35,450 nucleotides of DNA from a virus, in the IMG/VR virus record IMGVR_UViG_3300048550_000720, positions 1 through 35,450 of that record. The stretch is one strand, 5' to 3'. Shown one piece after another: positions 1 through 6,704 of the stretch (position 1 is the first letter of the stretch; each line of letters opens with the position of its first letter). The notes under the pieces were generated by a model. That model was not told the DNA's origin. It searched no databases and saw nothing but the letters and a program-made list of their open reading frames with translations. The position numbers were made by a program, and so were the translations under genes.

Positions 1-527
1 GTCGCTTGAGCGACCTGGCTCGTAGCAGCGGTATCCGTGTAGTTCTTGGTCGCAGCATCCTGCGCCGAAACCGGATCACCAAGTCCGGTGATCTTGTTCG
101 CACCAGCAGCAAGGTCGCCACCCAGCGTGGCAGACGTTAACGTCTTATTCGTCAACGTTTGAGTCTCAGTCTCACCGACAACATTCGATGTAAGAGCAAG
201 GCCGTGAACATTATTGGTTGAGTCCTCGTGTTGACGGGACTCGCGGAAATCACGCCCACTAAAGGCGTGCTCGACCTGACAGCCGACAGAGTGAGCGACC
301 GCGGTAGTCGAGTCCACTCCACGAGTGATTGTGAGGATCGTTCCCGAGACATTCGTACACTCGACCAGCTCTTCATCAATCGTGTCCTTATCCAGAACGA
401 TTGTGAACGGGTAGCTCGTTGGGTATCCGGAGGCGAGCGCAACAGTTATCGACGTATCGGTCGAGTTAATGCCATTGACCAGAGTGGTCTTTTTGGCCGT
501 GGATGAGTAATAACGTGCTTGCGCCAT
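1..527 (-). CDS. Tail fibre / minor tail protein, N-terminal part (cut by window edge)
   Basis: Reads leftwards from an ATG at 527-525 preceded by GAGAGGTAGACA and is open to the edge, so the C-terminal part is missing. The visible 175 residues follow a pattern often seen at the N-terminus of actinophage tail fibres. A beta-rich opening contains KKTTLVNGINSTDTSI. It is followed by EELVECTNVSG, TRGVDSTTAVAHS, the FRESRQHED segment, then NVHGL and TQTLTNKTLTSATLG, and finally the DAATKNYTDTAA stretch that usually leads into the fibre shaft. The role is inferred: attachment of the fibre to the tail and host recognition at the tip. It directly follows the adaptor gene (4 bases between its start and the adaptor stop), as the last visible gene of the late operon. 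Receptor specificity cannot be judged because the tip is not in the window. Confidence 0.8.
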   Translation of the reverse strand, partial: MAQARYYSSTAKKTTLVNGINSTDTSITVALASGYPTSYPFTIVLDKDTIDEELVECTNVSGTILTITRGVDSTTAVAHSVGCQVEHAFSGRDFRESRQHEDSTNNVHGLALTSNVVGETETQTLTNKTLTSATLGGDLAAGANKITGLGDPVSAQDAATKNYTDTAATSQVAQA

Positions 528-530
528 TGT

Positions 531-1412
531 CTACCTCTCGTAGTGGACGCGAATCGGGTTTTCTGCTTGCTGCTGACGACGAACTTCCTCGAGCCGCGTC
601 CGGTAAAGACCCAGGAGGTACTTACCTAGACGCTCACCAGCACCGATAGGACGCATGTTCGCCGCAAGATCAGCGGTTGCACTCAAGCCCGAAACCAGCG
701 GTGTCTCGAGGTAAGGAACCATCCGGTATGCAGCTCCGAGTCGCACCACATCAACAGCACTGTCAGGAAGTCCGGATGCACTAAACAAGTCCGTGTCGTT
801 CGCCAAAGTCTGCGGAGGGCCGCCCGTGCGAACGTGAATACGCTGCCCTGGAACCGGCTGCTGGTACAAGCTCAGTTGAGCTCCACCGCTGCCGTAAGGA
901 CGCAGCTCGTAGTGCCGGATCGGAACGAACTCACCCGACGGGCCAATCCGTTCCCCAGCTACGCGCAGTACGTGGCGAGCGTTCGTGTTCGACAGTACGA
1001 AGTTAGTTTTGGTCGGATCTGACGTTAGGTACTCGTCCTGAATCGCATACAAGTCAGGGTAGACAGCTCCGATGCTGTCATTTACCGCTTGCTTAACAGA
1101 GAATCGTGGGAACTGAGGCGAGGAAACGACTCGAGTACCCGCCGAGTGGGTCGCAGCAGTGGTTCCACGGAACCCTCTCCCGTACGGCGGCATGGTGATT
1201 GTTTGAGAAGCCCTATCGACGTTATCAACCTGCAACAGCTCATAGCCGATTTCGCACACGCCACGAGAAATAGCGGAAGCGTCACTGACGCTCGCCGTCA
1301 AGTCCGTCGTTGCCAAGCTCCCCAGCAGGTACGTTGATTGGTCCTGCTGAGAAGTAAAACCCGACAAGTACAGAAGCGTCGAGTCAACAACATCACCCAA
1401 AGTAGTGCTCAT
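531..1412 (-). CDS. Probable head-tail adaptor / tail-tube (gp11-like) protein
   Basis: 293 residues. The start ATG at 1412 overlaps the stop of the upstream gene (ATGA), which implies coupled translation. The protein begins with a helix (TTLGDVVDSTLLYLSG). It then has a beta-rich stretch ending in PPYGRGFRGTTAATHSAG and a helical core around FSVKQAVNDSIGAVYPDLYA. A second beta part contains YELRPYGSGG, and the C-terminus is a charged helix rich in Arg, Glu and Gln. This composition and the place between capsid and tail fibre fit the adaptor that joins portal to tail in short-tailed phages. The function is assigned from position and overall character, not from a catalytic motif. A minor head or connector protein is the alternative. 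Confidence 0.55.
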   Translation of the reverse strand: MSTTLGDVVDSTLLYLSGFTSQQDQSTYLLGSLATTDLTASVSDASAISRGVCEIGYELLQVDNVDRASQTITMPPYGRGFRGTTAATHSAGTRVVSSPQFPRFSVKQAVNDSIGAVYPDLYAIQDEYLTSDPTKTNFVLSNTNARHVLRVAGERIGPSGEFVPIRHYELRPYGSGGAQLSLYQQPVPGQRIHVRTGGPPQTLANDTDLFSASGLPDSAVDVVRLGAAYRMVPYLETPLVSGLSATADLAANMRPIGAGERLGKYLLGLYRTRLEEVRRQQQAENPIRVHYER

Positions 1413-1612
1413 GCGCCTACCGCCTGGATCGCAGCTTGCGCAGCCTTATGAGTGCTTTTCTCTGGCTGTAAGCCAATAGATTTCGCGTAAGCGTAAGTGT
1501 TCAAGTCTTTATTAACTTTCGCGGCAGTCTGACCTTGGATACGCATGTTCGCGTCCCGAGCACAGTCACCCCAAGATTCGTGATCCTGGGTAGGGCATCC
1601 GGTTCGACACAT
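1409..1612 (-). CDS. Small Cys-containing virion-operon protein
   Basis: 67 residues from ATG at 1612, with GAGGAC about ten bases upstream. The first 20 residues hold three cysteines and histidine (CRTGCPTQDHESWGDC), which could bind a metal ion. The rest is a helix rich in Lys, Ala and Gln (AKSIGLQPEKSTHKAAQAA). Small proteins opening with a CPTQDH-type motif sit next to adaptor genes in other actinophage late operons; this is recalled from general knowledge and was not checked. Its stop overlaps the start of the adaptor gene, so the two are probably made together. A role in head completion or tail joining is possible but not shown. Confidence 0.6.
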   Translation of the reverse strand: MCRTGCPTQDHESWGDCARDANMRIQGQTAAKVNKDLNTYAYAKSIGLQPEKSTHKAAQAAIQAVGA

Positions 1613-1614
1613 TT

Positions 1615-1869
1615 CTAAACGTCCTCGATGTATGCGGAGAAGCCAGCAGCGGTGATTGCCGTGACTTGTGCGTCAGTTAGTTCGTGGCGGTGGCCGCCCA
1701 GGAAGTAGCTGTCGGCCAGCCTCAGTCGCTCCGCGGAAGGAAACGACACGAGCGACCCGACGCCACTCTCGATCAGTAAAGTCTGTGGAGTTTTCGTGGT
1801 CACGAAGTCGCCGAACAAACGATCCGTCGCGTACTTCTCACTTATCTGCGGTGTAGTCAGAATCTTCAC
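1615..1869 (-). CDS. Small late-operon protein, function unknown
   Basis: 84 residues. A GTG start at 1869 is chosen because AAGGAG lies five bases upstream. No recognised domain. The sequence has a mixed alpha/beta look (KILTTPQISEKYATDRLFGD, then LLIESGVGSLVSFP) and a C-terminal helix-turn-helix-like stretch (LTDAQVTAITAAGFSAYIED). It lies between the capsid gene and the small Cys protein, where head-completion or decoration proteins are often found; that is inference from position only. Confidence 0.6.
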   Translation of the reverse strand: MKILTTPQISEKYATDRLFGDFVTTKTPQTLLIESGVGSLVSFPSAERLRLADSYFLGGHRHELTDAQVTAITAAGFSAYIEDV

Positions 1870-1887
1870 AAAATCTCCTTAACGCGA

Positions 1888-1915
1888 GGAGGGGCCGACC
1901 GAAGCCGACCCCTCC
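1888..1915 (-). terminator. Strong hairpin with TTCG tetraloop after the capsid gene
   Basis: On the minus strand GGAGGGGTCGGC pairs with GTCGGCCCCTCC across a TTCG loop, giving a 12-bp stem including two G-T pairs. No T tract follows, only TCGCGTTAAGGAG and the next start codon. It is therefore more likely an mRNA-stabilising or partial attenuating structure than a full terminator. It sits 18 bases after the capsid stop. Confidence 0.6.
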
Positions 1916-1933
1916 CACATTCACTCAGAGTGA

Positions 1934-2926
1934 TTAGGTTGCGTTAGTCGCAATCGTTGAACCCGAAGTGATTTTGCGGAGTGCCTCTGTGCGATAAAGT
2001 GACCACCCGCACAGGCTGTACCACCCGTATGGGCGGAACCTCGAAAGGCGATCCACAACCGGACCGAGGCGCACGGAGGGCTCAACGGCGCACGCTTCTG
2101 CGAGTGCCTGCTGCCCAACAACGAACGTGCTGTACTCGTCCTCACCGCTAGGACCCGTGGCCGAAGCCATGGGTGCGCGAGAGGTTTCGATGACATAAGT
2201 GCCACCAAAAACGCCCGTGGTCTGCTCAAGGAGAGCCCCCACGTTTGGCTCCGTGTGCTTCCGAATATCCTCAAACGAAAGCGCACCTGTCTCGTTGCGC
2301 AGATCGAAAGCAACATCTGGGTGCATGTACGCCGCGTAGAGCGAACCCTGACGCGGAACCACGTTATCGCCGCGGAGCTTGGCAACGGCCTTACGGATAG
2401 AAGTACCCGTAATCACGCCCGCGTTCAAGTCCTCGGTCTGACCAGCGGCAGCACCGTCCAGCACGGTAGAAACAACCTTGTCCAGGCTGTCCACCATGTT
2501 GAATCCGATGAGGTTAGCGATCGCTGGATCAATGTCAGCGAACGCAGTCTCCTGCACATAACGAGTGTTGACAACAACGTTGCCGTACTCTTTGAGAACG
2601 ACGCTAACTTGGTCAACGTCGTCAAGCGCAGCCGCATCGAGGTCAGTTACCTCTGCCAACGGTGTCGTGGCCTGAGCCAGATCGTTGTACAGAGAGAACG
2701 TGACCGCGTACCCAGGCATAGCCTGTTGCACCGGACGCTTATCGGCAAGGTCGCGGTAGACGACCTGTGACCGGAGTTGGAAATCAATCATCCGGTCGTA
2801 TGCGCGCGCAACTAGATCATCAAAGCCAGTGCCAGTGCCACCAGCTGCGAGCGTCGAACTAACCGTCGGCGGCGTCTTAATAGACGCACCGGAGTTAGAT
2901 GCTGAGTCAATAAAATTGTCAGCCAT
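1934..2926 (-). CDS. Major capsid protein, N4-gp56-like fold
   Basis: 330 residues, forming the icosahedral shell. The features fit the N4-gp56 capsid family. After a disordered N-terminus comes a helix with AYDRMIDFQLRSQ, a beta segment ending in TPLAEVTDLD, and the signature VVLKEYGNVVVNTRYVQ. A helix follows (NMVDSLDKVVSTVLDG), then YAAYMHPDVAFDLRNETG, the loop GTYVIETSRAPMA, and a C-terminal strand near PYGWYSLCGWSLYRTEALRKI. The family assignment rests on these motifs seen by eye. The start ATG at 2926 has AAGGGGGG upstream. Its place directly after the probable scaffold gene is the usual one. Confidence 0.85.
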   Translation of the reverse strand: MADNFIDSASNSGASIKTPPTVSSTLAAGGTGTGFDDLVARAYDRMIDFQLRSQVVYRDLADKRPVQQAMPGYAVTFSLYNDLAQATTPLAEVTDLDAAALDDVDQVSVVLKEYGNVVVNTRYVQETAFADIDPAIANLIGFNMVDSLDKVVSTVLDGAAAGQTEDLNAGVITGTSIRKAVAKLRGDNVVPRQGSLYAAYMHPDVAFDLRNETGALSFEDIRKHTEPNVGALLEQTTGVFGGTYVIETSRAPMASATGPSGEDEYSTFVVGQQALAEACAVEPSVRLGPVVDRLSRFRPYGWYSLCGWSLYRTEALRKITSGSTIATNAT

Positions 2927-2968
2927 ACTTGCGATTCACCCCCCTTAAGGGTGTAGTAGTGATGTGGA

Positions 2969-3427
2969 TTACTTGACCGGCCCGTACTTGTTGCCAAACA
3001 GAAGTTCGTTTAACTCCTCTTGACTCTGCGCATTAGCGATGCGGGTTTGCAAATCACCCGCGTCCACCGCTGTCGCGGCAGACCCAACGGAAGCGATACG
3101 AGCTGCGGCCTGGACTTCCTCAGAATCTCCCTGAGGTTGCGTCTCGAGCCCAAACAAGTCAGCGTTCTCACCTATCCAGGCTTCAACTTCATCAACGGTC
3201 GTAACCGATTCGGGGATGAACTTGCTGATACGCGCATCCACGCCTTTTTCGGTCAGTACGCCCTCTACGACACTCTTCCGGCTGGCAGAAGAAAACTCGT
3301 CCACTTGCTTGCGGAGTTGATCTACTTCCTTTTGCTTAGCCTTGTATGCCTTGCGGAGCTGTCGAACAACGTCAGTACCCGAATCGTCATCCAGGTTGTC
3401 GATGTCGAACTCGTCGTTTTCGGACAT
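2969..3427 (-). CDS. Probable capsid scaffolding protein
   Basis: 152 residues from an ATG at 3427 with GGGAGAACACCA upstream; longer readings run into the tRNA-like element and are not credible. The N-terminus is highly acidic (SENDEFDIDNLDDDSG). It is followed by a charged coiled coil (LRKAYKAKQKEVDQLRKQVD), a middle segment with ISKFIPESVTTVDEVEAW, and an Ala/Gln-rich C-terminus ending in LNELLFGNKYGPVK. Acidic start, coiled coil and location just before the capsid gene are typical of scaffolds, which guide shell assembly and then leave. No protease is fused or adjacent, so the scaffold would leave intact or be cut by an unseen enzyme. Confidence 0.75.
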   Translation of the reverse strand: MSENDEFDIDNLDDDSGTDVVRQLRKAYKAKQKEVDQLRKQVDEFSSASRKSVVEGVLTEKGVDARISKFIPESVTTVDEVEAWIGENADLFGLETQPQGDSEEVQAAARIASVGSAATAVDAGDLQTRIANAQSQEELNELLFGNKYGPVK

Positions 3428-3546
3428 TGGTGTTCTCCCTATCTCTTCTATGTGAATCGCCAGCCGCAGAAAACACTTGGGGGAGTGCCTAATGGCTCTG
3501 ACTACCGGACTGTTTCTCGCCAGGGGCCGGTCGGTCCTGGTCGGCG

Positions 3547-3625
3547 TGGAGGCGGTGGGATTCGAACCCACGTTCCTCACGTTGCCCTCTTGGGGATTTT
3601 CGTGAGGTCTTACCTATTCGCCCCC
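3547..3625 (-). tRNA. tRNA-like element with good acceptor and T arms but abnormal middle
   Basis: On the minus strand GGGGGCG (3625-3619) pairs with CGCCTCC (554-548 of the 3.5-kb line, i.e. 3554-3548) in a 7-bp acceptor stem with one G-T pair, followed by an A discriminator. A perfect T arm lies next to it: GTGGG, loop TTCGAAT, CCCAC. The middle does not fold as a normal tRNA. Instead of D and anticodon arms there is one 7-bp hairpin (CCTCACG with CGTGAGG, 19-nt loop that itself can pair CCC with GGG), preceded by AGGTAAGACCT. CCA is not encoded. It lies between two late genes on their own strand. It may be a degenerate tRNA, a tRNA mimic or a processing signal. A functional tRNA is doubtful, because no anticodon can be assigned. 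Confidence 0.5.
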
Positions 3626-3631
3626 GCGGTC

Positions 3632-4735
3632 TTACCCGCGATTAGTGTCAAGCGAGGAGCTAGTGATCCCAGATCGACCACTAAAGCGCGCTCGCTCCCG
3701 AGACTGCAAGCCTCGAATCTTCTTTGTTGCGTCAGGATCGTTAACAAACTGCGCGCTCACGACTTCATCGTCCGTTAGTTCGCTACCCTCGATGTTCGAC
3801 AGACGGGAAGTAGCGTCACGAATCACAGCTGCCTTACCGAACTCTGACGTAAACGCTCCCACGTTCACATCTTCATCACCAGAAAGGGAAGCGACGCTCT
3901 CAGCAGTGGCCTTGTCAATATCAAGTGTTGCTCGAGCTGCCGTTGCGCCCAGCAAGGTCGCGTTACTGATCTGGTTGATCTTGTTTTGCGTGCGCACAGG
4001 GTCAAGGACGTACTCAGTGAGAGTGGCTGCGTCGAGGCCGTAATACTCCTCGAGAGCAGAAGCGACCTCAGGGCTCGTATCTTGGACCACTCGAGCAGCG
4101 TCGGTGACTCGAGCGCGAACCTCATTCACGCTGACGGAGTAGTCGGTCACGAGCTCCGCGATAGCGTCGAATTGGGTTTGCGTACCGTCTGGCCCAAGGA
4201 AGTCCCGCATACCAGCTTCACGGAACACTCCGCGGTAGTCCCGCTCCAAGCCCAGATACTCAGCCTCGTCGCGAATGTCCGTGATTCCTTGCGCCCGCAA
4301 ATCCACTAAGCCCTTAAATCGAGTCTTGTACTGTTCCGTTTCCGTGACCTTGCTAAGAATGACCTCAGTGTTGTTTCCGTACTTCACGATTAATTGGTCG
4401 ATCTGGTCAATCAGACCTTCCATGCCGCCCCAGCCACCAAACGTGGTGCGCAGGATCGCTCGAGCCTCCTCGTCCAGCTTCTTCTTCTCATTAGCGGCAC
4501 GGATATTTTCTTGCGCTTGAGCTATCTCCGCAGCTGTTGGCTGCCGAGGCGCAGGCGTCCTGTCTTGTGGAGTCTGTGGGGGGGTGTAGTTGTTTATTTG
4601 AGATTGAATCCCGCTAACAACATTCTGAATATGCTGAACGGAACCGACAGACGCTAAACCTCGAGAAGCAAGATACTGCTGGTATTGCAGCATGTTCTGG
4701 TGATTGCGTAGGTTCTCATCATAAGGAGTAGCCAC
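3632..4735 (-). CDS. Probable internal virion / minor structural protein A
   Basis: 367 residues from GTG at 4735, six bases after the stop of the upstream gene, with GGGTGATCTGA in front. No known motif. The N-terminus is Gln/Asn-rich (HQNMLQYQQYLASRG) with a Pro-rich linker (TPPQTPQD region). A long helical part with alternating charge follows (AQAQENIRAANEKKKLDEEA), then many Ala/Glu helices and a basic, Ser-rich tail (RERARFSGRSGITSSS). It is one of three helical genes between the giant protein and the scaffold. By position and composition I infer an internal core or DNA-ejection protein of a short-tailed phage. Confidence 0.6.
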   Translation of the reverse strand: MATPYDENLRNHQNMLQYQQYLASRGLASVGSVQHIQNVVSGIQSQINNYTPPQTPQDRTPAPRQPTAAEIAQAQENIRAANEKKKLDEEARAILRTTFGGWGGMEGLIDQIDQLIVKYGNNTEVILSKVTETEQYKTRFKGLVDLRAQGITDIRDEAEYLGLERDYRGVFREAGMRDFLGPDGTQTQFDAIAELVTDYSVSVNEVRARVTDAARVVQDTSPEVASALEEYYGLDAATLTEYVLDPVRTQNKINQISNATLLGATAARATLDIDKATAESVASLSGDEDVNVGAFTSEFGKAAVIRDATSRLSNIEGSELTDDEVVSAQFVNDPDATKKIRGLQSRERARFSGRSGITSSSLDTNRG

Positions 4736-4740
4736 TCAGA

Positions 4741-5697
4741 TCACCCAAATCCAAACATTTTGCCGACACTGCTCACTGTCCGTGCGTACGTTTGTTGCGC
4801 GTCAAGGCTCCCTTGCCACTCGTCAAGGCCACGTATGTACTCCTCTGCCTCATACAAAGGTCGAATACGCATCTGACCGTTCGCGTCCTGGTACTGCATC
4901 ATCTGTTTCAAGATCGGATCACTCATGCCGAGCGAGCCATTGGTGCGCCCGAGCATCCGTTCCGCGACGCCGCGGTAAGGAGCCGACAAGTCGTAAATGT
5001 CGTACCCGTTCTGGATTTGCTCAGCCCACGACGGGTACGCACCCACCATGTATTGCGAGCGCAGTTGAGTCTTGACTTCATCGAGTGTCATGTTTTGGAA
5101 AGAGACGTTACTCAGCAGACTGTCAGCGTCAGCCTGCGAAATCTCTAAACCGTTCCTACGGCTCCACGCGGAAAGCTCCGACGCGGCTGCACCCAAGCTG
5201 CCAGTAAAACCAAGGTTGTCCTCGCTGGCCGAGAGCTGCTCATTAACCTGAGCTTGCAGAGCAGTCTCGATATCGAGGCTGCCCCAATTCTCACGGTAAG
5301 CCTGATCCGATAACGCAACAAGCGTTTCCTCTGCCAGATCAACTCCGACTTGAGCAGCCCGAGACTCAATGGCAAGACGCTTATCACCAATCTGTGCCTC
5401 GACCTCACCCGCCATAGTCGGGTCAGCAAGGTTAGTTGCTGCGGCCTGTTCTGAAAGTTGCAAGCTTGACCAGAACTCGTTTTCCCGCAAGGCGCGGTTC
5501 CAGAAGTCCTGTGCGTCAGCAGCAGACTCGAAAGCGTTGGGGTTGTTCTTGTTCAGCCGCTTCTTGTATTGCTTGGCTTTCTCGAGAAGAAAACCCGACG
5601 GGTCGTTCTGAGCCAGCTGAAAAATAGCAACATACTCGCTCTTAAGTCGCTGACGATCAGATGACTCCATACTTGCATCGCTTGGATCTGCGCTCAC
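4741..5697 (-). CDS. Probable internal virion / minor structural protein B
   Basis: 318 residues. Its GTG start at 5697 overlaps the stop of the upstream gene (GTGA), so translation is coupled. Helical throughout, with QRLKSEYVAIFQLAQNDPSG at the N-terminus, Ala/Gln/Glu-rich helices in the middle, and an aromatic segment (PSWAEQIQNGYDIYDLSAPY) near residue 220. The C-terminus ends in SSVGKMFGFG. The pattern of a membrane- or DNA-associated aromatic patch inside an otherwise soluble helical protein fits an ejected core protein, but no domain is recognised. It is unlikely to be a tape measure, because the length is modest and no hydrophobic stretches are seen. Confidence 0.6.
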   Translation of the reverse strand: MSADPSDASMESSDRQRLKSEYVAIFQLAQNDPSGFLLEKAKQYKKRLNKNNPNAFESAADAQDFWNRALRENEFWSSLQLSEQAAATNLADPTMAGEVEAQIGDKRLAIESRAAQVGVDLAEETLVALSDQAYRENWGSLDIETALQAQVNEQLSASEDNLGFTGSLGAAASELSAWSRRNGLEISQADADSLLSNVSFQNMTLDEVKTQLRSQYMVGAYPSWAEQIQNGYDIYDLSAPYRGVAERMLGRTNGSLGMSDPILKQMMQYQDANGQMRIRPLYEAEEYIRGLDEWQGSLDAQQTYARTVSSVGKMFGFG

Positions 5698-6704
5698 AGG
5701 TTCGCCTTCGTCCTCTGTTCACGAATGAAATCGCGCGTGTAGTCGAGGGAAGCCGTATCCATCTGGTACTTCTTCCACTCTGGGTTCTCGCGCAGCACCT
5801 CCGCTAGTACCTCTTCACGCTCAGAGTTAGTGATGCCAGTCTCAGTGCGCGTCGTACTGCCACTCGAGCGTGAAATAGTTGGGGACTCGCCCTCCTCTTC
5901 ACGCACCCGCTTAAGCAGCTTGTCAAACTCTTTCTCTGTAATCCGGCGACCAATCATTTCCTCCGCAAGACCGTTAGCGAGAAGCCGCACATCAGCCTCG
6001 TTCGCTTCCGTGTACGAGTACCGAGTGCCACCGCCACCAGAGCCGCCGCCACCGAAACCTGGCATCATCCGGAACTTCCGGCCTTGGTCAAGTGCGCCCA
6101 TGATGGAGCCGCCGTCTTCGGCAACGTCATCGACCATGCGATTAAACGCGGCATCTATGGATGTGTAGCTCTCGATCTTGACGCCGAAATAGCCCTCGAT
6201 ACCCGCGACAAGGTTGGCGTACTCCGGATTGTTCTCCACCCCGCCGCCCTTAGCGCGAACCTCGTTAATGTAGTTCTTGGCCTCATCAATGGATTTTGTT
6301 TCGCGGTTAGTCATCAAGCCACCGCCGCCCAAGCGGTCAAGGCGGTCGTAAAACTGCTCGCTCTGGTCAAAGATGACACGCTGCGGGCCAGGTTTCCGTT
6401 CCGTTCGCGTGAACTCCTCACCCTCGTCGTCCACCATCGTCACTTCACGAACTTCGGTGCTCGAGAGGCCGTCCTTGCTTAACTCCGTTTTGTAAGGGCC
6501 GTAAGTGCGGTCAACAACCCTGCTACCACCCTCATCGCCTGTAACTTCGTCGTCATCCATGAGCTCCAAGGAGGCCCCGTTGACGCAAACAACCCCACCG
6601 CTGCTGTCCATCTTGAGCAAGTTGCTTTCACCTTTTGCGGCTAGCCGTTCCTCCATATCAAGTGCTGCAATTTTGTTTTCCCCGCAATACCAAGACTTAG
6701 CCAT
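5694..6704 (-). CDS. Probable internal virion / minor structural protein C
   Basis: 336 residues from ATG at 6704, overlapping the stop of the giant gene (TAATG). The N-terminus (KSWYCGENKIAALDMEERLA) is followed by an acidic patch (ELMDDDEVTGDEGG). A helical domain comes next, then a flexible Gly linker (GFGGGGSGGGG, near residue 220), and a helical C-terminal domain with ANEADVRLLANGLAEEMIG and EKEFDKLLKRVREEEGE. The layout of two folded halves joined by a Gly/Ser linker is clear from the sequence. Function is unknown and inferred only from membership of the portal-to-scaffold block. Confidence 0.6.
   Translation of the reverse strand: MAKSWYCGENKIAALDMEERLAAKGESNLLKMDSSGGVVCVNGASLELMDDDEVTGDEGGSRVVDRTYGPYKTELSKDGLSSTEVREVTMVDDEGEEFTRTERKPGPQRVIFDQSEQFYDRLDRLGGGGLMTNRETKSIDEAKNYINEVRAKGGGVENNPEYANLVAGIEGYFGVKIESYTSIDAAFNRMVDDVAEDGGSIMGALDQGRKFRMMPGFGGGGSGGGGTRYSYTEANEADVRLLANGLAEEMIGRRITEKEFDKLLKRVREEEGESPTISRSSGSTTRTETGITNSEREEVLAEVLRENPEWKKYQMDTASLDYTRDFIREQRTKANL

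Noticed and set aside
3547-3625. tmRNA or normal tRNA
   Set aside because: No tag frame or tmRNA 5' pattern is present, and neither a D arm nor a 7-base anticodon loop can be formed.
3020-3778. Plus-strand open frame opposite scaffold and tRNA-like element
   Set aside because: It runs antisense to well-supported late genes, has no ribosome site and no protein-like pattern.
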